A DNA stretch of 12,711 nucleotides, taken from positions 1-12,711 of the forward strand of contig JABFSB010000088.1 in assembly GCA_013140875.1 (NCBI GenBank), given 5' to 3'. The notes under the pieces were generated by a model. The model ran no database searches, was not told the DNA's origin, and saw only the letters and a program-made list of their open reading frames with translations. A program made the position numbers and the translations under genes. Position 1 is the first letter of the stretch, and each line of letters begins with the position of its first letter. The stretch is from Acidobacteriota bacterium. GTDB taxonomy: Bacteria > Acidobacteriota > Blastocatellia > Pyrinomonadales > Pyrinomonadaceae. This document shows, piece by piece, positions 1-5,836 of the stretch.

Positions 1-77
1 CGCAAGGACGGATGAATGCTTTTCGTCGCGAAAAATGCGAACTGGACCTTTGTTTATAGCGGAGCGGTAAAGCACGC

Positions 78-515
78 CTATCGGGCGGAAACCGCTTCCG
101 TGGTCACTAATTGATAAATTGCGGAACCCCCTGTTGATTGCCGGACGTACTTTTCACGGTGGGATGTCGGCAATTCAACCTGATATGACGACGTCTTGAA
201 ACCACTCAGAAAATTCTCGTTTCCATACCGGTGAAATGTGAGTCGGACGCTGCCGGCGGGGGTTCCTGACAGGCTTGACGACAAAAGAAATACTCGGCCG
301 GCATTCAGATCGTCGCCGTAAAGTTTCCAGACGATACGGCTGTCGCTCGCCGAATCGAGCACGTAAGTTCCGGCCGGGAAGCTTTTGTCGTTTGCGGTAA
401 AGGCAAAGGGAACATCGACCCTCAAGCCTTCCCGTGACTGAGCATAAGTTTGGCCCGCATTGAAAAGGACTATGACAGCAAGGCCTAAGATGACTGCGTA
501 AAATTGATTTTTCAT
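78..515 (-). CDS. Small secreted protein of unknown function, acidobacterial type
   Basis: About 145 residues. It opens with a clear signal peptide (basic start, hydrophobic AVILGLAVIVLF, cleavage likely after QTYA), so the mature protein is exported. The mature part has the pattern DVPFAFTANDKSFPAGTY, then a short beta-rich region with a FHRYGNENFL block. From memory, this pattern recurs in many small exported acidobacterial proteins whose role is unknown. Two ATGs compete for the start. The purine-rich AAGGAA directly abuts the upstream ATG (522-524), which leaves no spacing, but lies 9 bases from the ATG at 513-515, so I prefer the latter. The gene diverges from the ECF sigma gene across about 215 bp. 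I see no enzyme motif. I am fairly sure it is an exported protein; no function is claimed. Confidence 0.75.
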   Translation of the reverse strand: MKNQFYAVILGLAVIVLFNAGQTYAQSREGLRVDVPFAFTANDKSFPAGTYVLDSASDSRIVWKLYGDDLNAGRVFLLSSSLSGTPAGSVRLTFHRYGNENFLSGFKTSSYQVELPTSHREKYVRQSTGGSAIYQLVTTEAVSAR

Positions 516-666
516 TGATTTCATTTCCTTTTTATGAATTTGAGTGAAGAGCGATTGCCGCCTTCAAATGTGTAACGCAACGAATCGGAGAAGATCGGCT
601 CAATTTATTTTTAAGGGGGCAAAATAATTTTCTCGTGCAGCCTTGATCGGTGGTCCGACGATGTCA

Positions 667-695
667 TTGACGTGTCGAATTTAAGGGCGTATTTT
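667..695 (+). promoter_or_regulatory. Sigma-70-like promoter for the ECF sigma/kinase pair
   Basis: A TTGACG box (667-672) and a TATTTT box (690-695) are 17 bp apart, matching the housekeeping consensus at 5 and 4 of 6 positions. The predicted start near 702 leaves a leader of about 40 nt before the ATG at 741. The leader contains two perfect 10-bp palindromes, AAAGTACTTT (712-721) and GGGAATTCCC (729-738). The second overlaps the weak ribosome-binding sequence GTGGGAA. The rest of the gap from 525 to 666 shows nothing else I can name. Predicted from sequence only. Confidence 0.5.
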
Positions 696-740
696 CGAGG
701 TATGCAGCGGTAAAGTACTTTGTTTTGTGGGAATTCCCCT

Positions 741-1328
741 ATGCCAGAAACTGCCCATCGACCAAACGAAATAAGCCGGCTTTTACAAGCGTGGAGTGAC
801 GGAAACGGTAGGGCGTTGGATGAACTTTTGCCGCTTGTTTATGAAGAACTGCACCGCCAGGCACATCGCTTCTTGCGTAGAGAACGGCAAAACCACACCT
901 TGCAAACCACCGCACTTATCCACGAGGCATATCTGAATCTGGTCGAGCAAAGCCGGGTCGATTGGCAGAATCGCGAACATTTTTTCGCAATTTCCGCCAA
1001 CATGATGCGCCGGATCCTGGTAAATTACGCCAATGCCCGTCACCGGAAAAAGCGTGGCGGCACGGCGGAAAACATTGAGCTTAATGAATCGATCTTGATT
1101 TCGGCCGAAAAAACCGACGTCGATCTTTTGGCTTTGGATGACGCCTTGACGCGGCTTGAGAAGATGGACGAACAACAGGCCCAGATTGTCGAGTTACGAT
1201 ATTTTGGCGGTTTGACGATTGAAGAGACGGCCAGCGTCTTAGGACTCTCGGCGGCCACGATCAAGCGTGATTGGAAAATGACAAAAGCGTGGCTTTACCG
1301 TGAATTGTCCGGAAAAGATGAATCCTGA
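741..1328 (+). CDS. ECF-type RNA polymerase sigma factor (Sigma70_ECF subfamily)
   Basis: The 195-residue product is a cytoplasmic alternative sigma factor that would direct RNA polymerase to a dedicated promoter set. Region 2 covers roughly residues 15-95, with LVYEELHRQAHRFLRRE, the TLQTTALIHEAYL block and the HFFAISANMMRRILV block. Region 4 covers about 130-190, with a helix-turn-helix in ELRYFGGLTIEETASVLGLS followed by ATIKRDW. This is the Sigma70_ECF layout (PF07638/TIGR02999-like), a group often encoded beside Ser/Thr kinases. A TTG start at 720 is possible, but the ATG at 741 has GTGGGAA seven bases upstream and fits family length. Its end overlaps the kinase gene by 11 bases, which points to translational coupling. 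No anti-sigma gene is adjacent, so phosphorylation by the coupled kinase is the likely control, by inference. Confidence 0.9.
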   Translation: MPETAHRPNEISRLLQAWSDGNGRALDELLPLVYEELHRQAHRFLRRERQNHTLQTTALIHEAYLNLVEQSRVDWQNREHFFAISANMMRRILVNYANARHRKKRGGTAENIELNESILISAEKTDVDLLALDDALTRLEKMDEQQAQIVELRYFGGLTIEETASVLGLSAATIKRDWKMTKAWLYRELSGKDES

Positions 1329-3819
1329 CGATTGGCAAAAAGTTAAAGCGATTTTCGACGCGGCGGTGCAGATCGAGCCCGACGGCAGAAGAGCATTCCT
1401 GGAAAATGCGTGTGCCGGCGATAAAGATCTGCTTCGTGAGGTCGAAGTTTTACTATCTTCTTCCGATGCGGCGGGAAGCTTTATGGAAACGCCATTTGCC
1501 GGAGAGATCGAAGGTCTGTCGACCGACACGCGATTAGACCAGCTTGAACCCGGGCAAACTTTCAACCATTACAAGATCATTCGAAAAATAGGAGCAGGTG
1601 GGATGGGCGAAGTTTACCTCTCCCAAGACACGCGGCTGAAGCGGTTTGTGGCGATCAAGATACTGTACGCCGACGCAACCCGCGATCCGGAAACGCTGGG
1701 TCGCTTCATCCAGGAAGCCCGTGCCGCCTCGGCTCTAAACCACCCCAATATACTCACGGTATATGAATTCGGCCAAACGGACGACATGCACTTCATTTCG
1801 ACGGAGTTTGTCGATGGTGAGACGTTGAGAGCACGTCTCTCACGCTCTTCTATCGACCCACGGACAGCGATCAACATCGCGGTGGAAACTGCGTCCGCAC
1901 TGGTCGCGGCTCATGAAGCCAATATTGTCCACCGTGACATTAAGCCGGACAACATCATGGTTCGCGAGGACGGCTACGTAAAAATTTTGGATTTCGGACT
2001 GGCCAAGCTCAGTGTAAATCAAGGCCCTGCGATAAATCCGGAAGAGGGTACGTGGCACGATGTAAAAACGACGCCCGGCATGATAGTCGGAACGGTCAGC
2101 TATATGTCGCCCGAACAGGCACGTGGGATCGAGGTTGATGAACGAACGGATATATGGAGCCTGGGCGTTGTTCTGTACGAAATGATAACCAGGCAAAAAC
2201 CATTTCAAGGGCCGACCCCTTCCGACGTAATTGCGTCCGTCCTGAAAGTCGAGCCGCAGCAGATAGAAAATTCGGGGGCTGGTTTTCACAGGAGACTTCA
2301 GCAAATACTTAAAAAGGCATTGTCCAAATCCCGAGGTGACCGCTATCAGACGATGCGCGACATGGTTGGAGATTTAAAGGGTCTCGGGCGCGAAATCGAA
2401 ACCGGTGCGGCCGCGCCGCGGAGCATTGCAATTCTGCCATTTACAAATATTACCCGCGACGCAAGTGTAGGCTTTTTCGAATTTGCGTTGGCGGACGCCG
2501 TAATTACAGAGCTGGCACGCTCACGCTCGCTCGTGGTTCGGCCTTCCGCCGCGGTTGCACGGTATCTCGGACAAACTGTCGATCCGCTGGTTGCCGGCAA
2601 GGAGTTGAAAGTGGACGCCATTTTGACGGCAAATTTTTTGCTCGCCAGCAAACGAATTCGGGTCACGACGCAATTGATAGATGTGCTCGATAAAAACGTT
2701 ATTTGGGGTGAGAGTATTGATTCGGATGCCGATGACATCATCGGTCTGCAAGACACGATCACGCATCGTATTGTTGACGGTTTGAAGTGCGAGCTCGCAA
2801 CACCTTCACACACGGAAAACACGGGACCGACTATTGATTCACTTGCCTACATGGAATACTTGCGTGGCCGCGACCAACTGAGAAGCTATGTTTTTCATAC
2901 TGTTGCAAACGGAAACGTTGAGATCGCGATCGAGCACTTCAAACGAGCGATCGACTTTGACCCGGGATTCGCCCTTCCTTACAGCGGTTTGGGTATGTGC
3001 TATCTGCAACGAGTAATAAAAGTGGTCGGGGGCCGGGAAGATATCGAGCGTGCCGCAGAAGCCCTGGATCATGCTCTCTCGTTGGACCCGCAGATAATCG
3101 AGGCGCGTGCGTACCGTGCCTTCACTTATCGTTTGCAGGGTGAAACGCAAAAGTCGCGAGAACAGATGTCCGAATTGCGGCATGATGCGCCGCACACTTT
3201 CGAGGTCCAATATCTGAGTGCGGCCGGCTTTCGCTTCGATGGCGACTACCAAAACGCTTTCCGATGCCACGATGAAATGTTGCGGATCGACCCTACGGCC
3301 AGAGCCACCGTTCACTGTTTTCGGGCAAGGCTTTTTTGGTATCAGGGAAAATTCGAAGAAGCTTTTCAAGAGATCGAACTTGGAAGGAAGTTGGAACCTA
3401 ATCACCCTTATGTAAGGATCTTTCACGCGATTCTTACCTTTCGTTCCGGCGACCCGGGAGGCTCCGCGAAACTGTTTAGAACCCTGTTTAAAGAATATCC
3501 AAGCGATGGTTTGCGGCCATACATGTCTATGTGCCTAAGTGCGGTAGGCGAAAAAGAAGCCGCCTTGAACGAATTGACCGAGAGCACGGAAAGAGTAGCT
3601 GCAGCGGACCCGAACGTAGCATATTGGCTTGCCTCCGCTTACCTGATGGCGGGCAAGACGGACCTCGCTCTAAAATGGCTCGAAGGCGCTATCGCCTTAG
3701 GAAATCACAATCTGCCCTGGTTCGAAAGCAACCCGGTCTGGAAGCCGCTCTTCGGCGATCAGAGCTTCAATGAATTGATGTCGAGGCTTCGGTCAAGCCG
3801 TTTCCTTGAAATGCATTAA
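1318..3819 (+). CDS. Serine/threonine protein kinase with TolB-like and TPR domains
   Basis: The 833-residue product has three parts. A short N-terminal region (1-80, starting MNPDDWQKVKAIFDAA) is typical of acidobacterial kinases paired with ECF sigma factors. A Hanks-type kinase domain (about 85-350) carries the glycine loop GAGGMGEV (92-99), VAIK lysine 114, HRDIKPDN (205-212), DFG (225-227), a SPEQ activation-segment end and TDIWSLG (277-283); all catalytic residues are present, so it should be active. Residues 369-495 (SIAILPFTN start) look like the TolB-like/FlgO-like region seen in these proteins. From about 510 to 830 come TPR-like helical repeats for protein binding. I see no membrane segment, unlike many PknB-type kinases, so it is probably cytosolic. 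A GTG at 1300 would extend it by six residues; the ATG at 1318 gives the usual MNPDDW start. It likely phosphorylates the coupled sigma factor or a shared partner (inference). Confidence 0.92.
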   Translation: MNPDDWQKVKAIFDAAVQIEPDGRRAFLENACAGDKDLLREVEVLLSSSDAAGSFMETPFAGEIEGLSTDTRLDQLEPGQTFNHYKIIRKIGAGGMGEVYLSQDTRLKRFVAIKILYADATRDPETLGRFIQEARAASALNHPNILTVYEFGQTDDMHFISTEFVDGETLRARLSRSSIDPRTAINIAVETASALVAAHEANIVHRDIKPDNIMVREDGYVKILDFGLAKLSVNQGPAINPEEGTWHDVKTTPGMIVGTVSYMSPEQARGIEVDERTDIWSLGVVLYEMITRQKPFQGPTPSDVIASVLKVEPQQIENSGAGFHRRLQQILKKALSKSRGDRYQTMRDMVGDLKGLGREIETGAAAPRSIAILPFTNITRDASVGFFEFALADAVITELARSRSLVVRPSAAVARYLGQTVDPLVAGKELKVDAILTANFLLASKRIRVTTQLIDVLDKNVIWGESIDSDADDIIGLQDTITHRIVDGLKCELATPSHTENTGPTIDSLAYMEYLRGRDQLRSYVFHTVANGNVEIAIEHFKRAIDFDPGFALPYSGLGMCYLQRVIKVVGGREDIERAAEALDHALSLDPQIIEARAYRAFTYRLQGETQKSREQMSELRHDAPHTFEVQYLSAAGFRFDGDYQNAFRCHDEMLRIDPTARATVHCFRARLFWYQGKFEEAFQEIELGRKLEPNHPYVRIFHAILTFRSGDPGGSAKLFRTLFKEYPSDGLRPYMSMCLSAVGEKEAALNELTESTERVAAADPNVAYWLASAYLMAGKTDLALKWLEGAIALGNHNLPWFESNPVWKPLFGDQSFNELMSRLRSSRFLEMH

Positions 3820-3918
3820 CATCCGAGTTCTTGCCGTTTTTCTAATGGGTGGTAAGAGTATAATTAACGAACTCTATACACTGGCAACCGACCACTATCT
3901 TCTTACGCGATGCTGCCC

Positions 3919-4065
3919 TTAAGCCGCTGCGGCTTTTTCGTGATCGGCGATCGCTTGTGTCGCGCATTCGTCACAGCAAACCGTGACCTCTTTTCCGGCA
4001 ACGATTACTTTGATTCCGCCGTCGGTGATCTCCCAATCGCAGACGGGACATTTTGATGCAGTCAT
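3919..4065 (-). CDS. 48-residue Cys-rich TRASH/YHS-like putative metal-binding protein
   Basis: A short gene with a strong start signal: GGAGG (4075-4079) sits nine bases before the ATG at 4063-4065. The product begins MTASKCPVCDWEI, continues through AGKEVTV and then carries CCDEC, ending in a charged, Ala-rich tail. The arrangement CxxC, a glycine-lysine turn, then CCxxC follows the pattern of TRASH/YHS-type domains, small treble-clef folds that bind zinc, copper or other heavy metals. Here the domain is the whole protein: no signal peptide, no helix-turn-helix, no membrane segment, so it is cytosolic. It sits upstream of the metal-type locus at 4270-7888, but on its own transcript. Alternatives are a plain zinc ribbon of unrelated role. 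I am confident that it is a real gene, and moderately confident about metal binding. Confidence 0.72.
   Translation of the reverse strand: MTASKCPVCDWEITDGGIKVIVAGKEVTVCCDECATQAIADHEKAAAA
3921..3938 (+). terminator. Putative intrinsic terminator for the kinase transcript
   Basis: The self-complementary segment AAGCC-GCTGC-GGCTT is followed by a run of five T on the plus strand, about 100 bp after the kinase stop. The stem is short (5-6 bp), so strength is uncertain. It lies inside the last codons of the minus-strand 48-residue gene, so one sequence would serve both as coding end and as convergent terminator. Confidence 0.4.
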
Positions 4066-4124
4066 TTTTCTGTACCTCCGAAAAGAATTATTCATGAAGA
4101 TCGCGGCCCGAAAATAACTGTTTA

Positions 4125-4223
4125 CTGTTAACTGTCATAACTGTTAACTGTCATCATCTGTTAACTGTCATCATCGGAATTTTTGTCAGTTAAAGTCTTT
4201 CAGTTGATAGTTAACAGTTACTG
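4125..4223. repeat. GTTAAC-based tandem and inverted repeat patch
   Basis: The 14-mer CTGTTAACTGTCAT occurs three times in a row (4125-4138, 4141-4154, 4158-4171), spaced 16 and 17 bp apart. A near-inverted copy, containing GATAGTTAACAGTTA, lies at 4201-4223, so 4138-4153 can pair with about 4204-4219 with one mismatch. Each core is itself palindromic (GTTAAC). It lies between the 48-residue gene and the AraC-type regulator. It could be an intergenic repeat family or a set of operator sites; sequence alone does not separate these. Confidence 0.65.
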
Positions 4224-4269
4224 CAAAGGGTTCGTCTCTTCATGAGAGGTAATTTATTAGAAAGCCGAC

Positions 4270-4908
4270 CTAATCTGCTATCGGATTCTTGCTCATTTGA
4301 CGGACGATTTTACGACTCGCCTTCTTGCGAAAATCCGACGGAGTCTCGCCGAATTCCCGGTGGAAAACGTCGGTAAAATGGCTGTGGCTTGAGAAACCCA
4401 AGTCTAGGGTGACCGAAGTTAGATCGGCATTCGGCGAAGCTAAGAGTTCAAGCGAAGCCCGAAGCCGGAGCAGCGTCAGATAGCGATGCACGGGCAAACC
4501 GGTTTGCTGCTGAAAAATGCGAGCAAAATTGAACGGTGATGCACACACCTCGGCGGCAACATCTTCGAGCGTTACGGCGTCGGCCATGTGCGTTGAAAGA
4601 TATGCCTTCGCCGCCTCCGTACGCTCGGCATGATCGGCGCCTGTGGTTGCCCGACGTTGCCGCTTGATGCCGTGTCTTATGTATGCGGCCTCGAGCACGT
4701 CGGCCATCAACTGAAGCCCGGTCACGTCCGCCCACAAAGGCTCAAGCGGCTGTTCGCTCGCCGCCTCAAGGTGGCGCACAAAATCGCAGTGTCGCCAGAA
4801 AACGTCGGGCTCGCACGGACCGGTCAGAAACGGAAAAGGAGCGTCCGGATGGTCGTCAACCGTCGGATCGAGTTCGCGAACGATATCCTGCAGGATCGTC
4901 GGAGCCAC
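4270..4908 (-). CDS. DNA-binding half of the broken AraC regulator
   Basis: If translated alone from the GTG at 4906-4908, this frame gives 212 residues. The C-terminal 100 residues hold the two helix-turn-helix motifs of the AraC/XylS fold: VTLEDVAAEVCASPFNFARI with FQQQTG, and a second unit with LTSVTLDLGFSSHSHFTDVF and FHREFGETPSDFRK. The first 90 residues are the linker region. I see no good Shine-Dalgarno sequence in front of the GTG, and the same frame is open upstream to the frameshift site, so an independent start is unlikely. Without the sensor half, any product would bind DNA but not respond to its effector. Confidence 0.6.
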   Translation of the reverse strand: MAPTILQDIVRELDPTVDDHPDAPFPFLTGPCEPDVFWRHCDFVRHLEAASEQPLEPLWADVTGLQLMADVLEAAYIRHGIKRQRRATTGADHAERTEAAKAYLSTHMADAVTLEDVAAEVCASPFNFARIFQQQTGLPVHRYLTLLRLRASLELLASPNADLTSVTLDLGFSSHSHFTDVFHREFGETPSDFRKKASRKIVRQMSKNPIAD

Positions 4909-4949
4909 CGTAAACGTAGTTCCACGGGCTCCGTGATCGATCGAATGGC

Positions 4950-5177
4950 TTACTTGATAAACCGAATCCTTTGAAAAGAATATCGATTGGTTGACATCGG
5001 CCGTTGCACCTTTCCGAAATGCTTTGAAAAAGCGCCGTGTCTCATCAGCACGATGGCATTTTCATCTGAATGCTCCTCGGCCGATTTCGTGCAGCTTGTG
5101 TCTCGGCAAATATAATCGCGCACACCGATCATCGGACTATCATAGAGCGTCCGAAAGGTCAGCAATTCTTCGCGCAT
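4950..5177 (-). CDS. Sensor-half fragment of the broken AraC regulator
   Basis: This frame encodes 75 residues. The first 56 (MREELLTFRTLYDSPMIGVR to FGK) match the start of AraC-type cupin sensor domains: a short beta strand with GVRDYICR, then HSDENAIVLMRHGAF. The last 19 residues before the stop are out of frame and carry no family signal. A GTG nine bases further upstream (5184-5186) is an alternative start. No Shine-Dalgarno sequence is visible; the predicted promoter places transcription start near 5186, so the message may be nearly leaderless. Confidence 0.55.
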   Translation of the reverse strand: MREELLTFRTLYDSPMIGVRDYICRDTSCTKSAEEHSDENAIVLMRHGAFSKHFGKVQRPMSTNRYSFQRIRFIK

Positions 5178-5192
5178 TTGCGGCACTAAAAT

Positions 5193-5222
5193 ATGCTACA
5201 CGGTTCGTTCCGCCGATAGCAA
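5193..5222 (-). promoter_or_regulatory. Predicted promoter for the AraC-type regulator
   Basis: On the minus strand TTGCTA (5217-5222) and TAGCAT (5193-5198) are separated by 18 bp, each matching consensus at 4 of 6 positions. Transcription would begin near 5186, nine bases or less before the start codon. Its -35 box is only 2 bp from the -35 box of the divergent promoter, and the two lie in an inverted GCAA-GA-TTGC. Weak by itself; supported by the layout. Confidence 0.35.
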
Positions 5223-5224
5223 GA

Positions 5225-5253
5225 TTGCATATCGCCGAGCCGGAACTTATATT
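5225..5253 (+). promoter_or_regulatory. Predicted promoter for the Cys/His-rich exported protein
   Basis: TTGCAT (5225-5230) and TATATT (5248-5253) are exactly 17 bp apart; the -10 box matches 5 of 6 consensus positions. The expected start at about 5260 is one or two bases before the ATG at 5262, which also lacks a Shine-Dalgarno sequence. This suggests a leaderless or nearly leaderless transcript. Confidence 0.5.
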
Positions 5254-5261
5254 TAAATCGG

Positions 5262-5708
5262 ATGAGCGTTTTGCAAAACGTATATCTTGATCGCGGCCTT
5301 TGCAAACTTTCGGCAGCATTTGTTGTCGTGATGGCGTTGTGTGTTTCGGCGGTTTCGGCCTGTGCATGCACTCATCACCGGGAAACCCGAGTTGCCGAAC
5401 AGCCGTCGTGCCATTCTTCCCCGCACGAGGGAATGACGATGTCTTCGGATGAACGGCCGCTTTTTGATATCGTCGATTCGAATTGTAGTTGTTTTGTTGA
5501 CACACCCGCCCCCGCGATCATAGTCAAATCAGACAATAAAAAGGCCGCTTTAGAAAAGATTCACTCCTCCTCCCAGGTTTGGATCGCCGACGTCGAACCT
5601 GCTCCGTTTGAGAATGCTGAAGCTGCGTCGTTGTTTAGGGGCGATCTTTTGGCCTGCGGCGACACTCTATTAGTTTCAGGCCCTTCGCGAGCACCTCCGC
5701 GCCTGTAA
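5262..5708 (+). CDS. Cys/His-rich exported protein of unknown function, probable metal-locus component
   Basis: The 148-residue product has an N-terminal hydrophobic segment (about 17-33, KLSAAFVVVMALCVSAVSAC). VSAC (31-34) fits a lipobox, so Cys34 may be lipidated, with export to the periplasmic face of a membrane; ordinary signal-peptide cleavage is the alternative. The mature part begins CACTHHRE and holds Cys34, 36, 50, 75, 77 and 132 with several His (38, 39, 51, 55) and Met. The CSCF motif at 75-78 is followed by VDTPAPAIIVKSDNKKA. Paired Cys and His suggest binding of soft metals such as copper. It lies 128 bp before the cupredoxin/barrel gene on the same strand and diverges from the AraC-type regulator. 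I do not recognise a named family; the metal role is inferred from residues and neighbours. No Shine-Dalgarno sequence; the start is set by promoter position. Confidence 0.72.
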   Translation: MSVLQNVYLDRGLCKLSAAFVVVMALCVSAVSACACTHHRETRVAEQPSCHSSPHEGMTMSSDERPLFDIVDSNCSCFVDTPAPAIIVKSDNKKAALEKIHSSSQVWIADVEPAPFENAEAASLFRGDLLACGDTLLVSGPSRAPPRL

Positions 5709-5836
5709 ATCACCATATAAGCCAAAAACCAGCCGGATTGTTCGAGAAATCGGGCGTTTCGGATCGCTTTTGTTTCGTTCGCGCTAATAAATCGCGGGCG
5801 AAGAGAATTTACGTTTTACAAGCGTGGAGAAATTAC

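Larger units (their letters stand above)
4270..5177 (-). pseudogene. AraC-family transcriptional regulator split by an apparent frameshift
   Basis: Two adjacent reading frames together make one normal AraC regulator of about 302 residues. The first runs from the ATG at 5175-5177 to about 5010 and ends in HGAFSKHFGK, an AraC N-terminal cupin-like signature. From 5007 the family sequence continues in another frame as ATADVNQSIFFSKDSVYQVS, then through TFTVAPTILQDIV into the DNA-binding half. The join needs one extra base (or loss of two) within GGAAAGGTG at about 5007-5015; an added G would give K-G-A-T-A-D. In the first frame a stop follows at 4950. Both halves are otherwise well preserved, so this is either a recent inactivation, a sequencing or assembly error at a short homopolymer, or, less likely, programmed frameshifting. 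It diverges from the Cys/His-rich exported protein gene, which it probably regulated. Confidence 0.8.

Noticed and set aside
1..77. Possible end of a plus-strand gene at the left edge (open frame to a TAA at 68-70)
   Set aside because: Only about 22 residues are visible and they show no family pattern; random open frames of this size are common.
2839..3426. 195-residue open frame on the minus strand within the kinase gene
   Set aside because: Lies wholly inside the TPR-coding part, which has clear protein-family signal on the plus strand; no Shine-Dalgarno or family pattern of its own.
3858..3863. TATAAT box downstream of the kinase gene on the plus strand
   Set aside because: No acceptable -35 box at proper spacing and no gene follows on that strand.
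4125..4171. Short CRISPR array
   Set aside because: Repeat units are 14 bases with 2-3 base gaps; no spacers and no cas genes.
5738..5836. TTG start giving 33 more residues to the cupredoxin/barrel protein
   Set aside because: It would place a charged stretch before the signal peptide; the GTG at 5837 has a good GGAGA.
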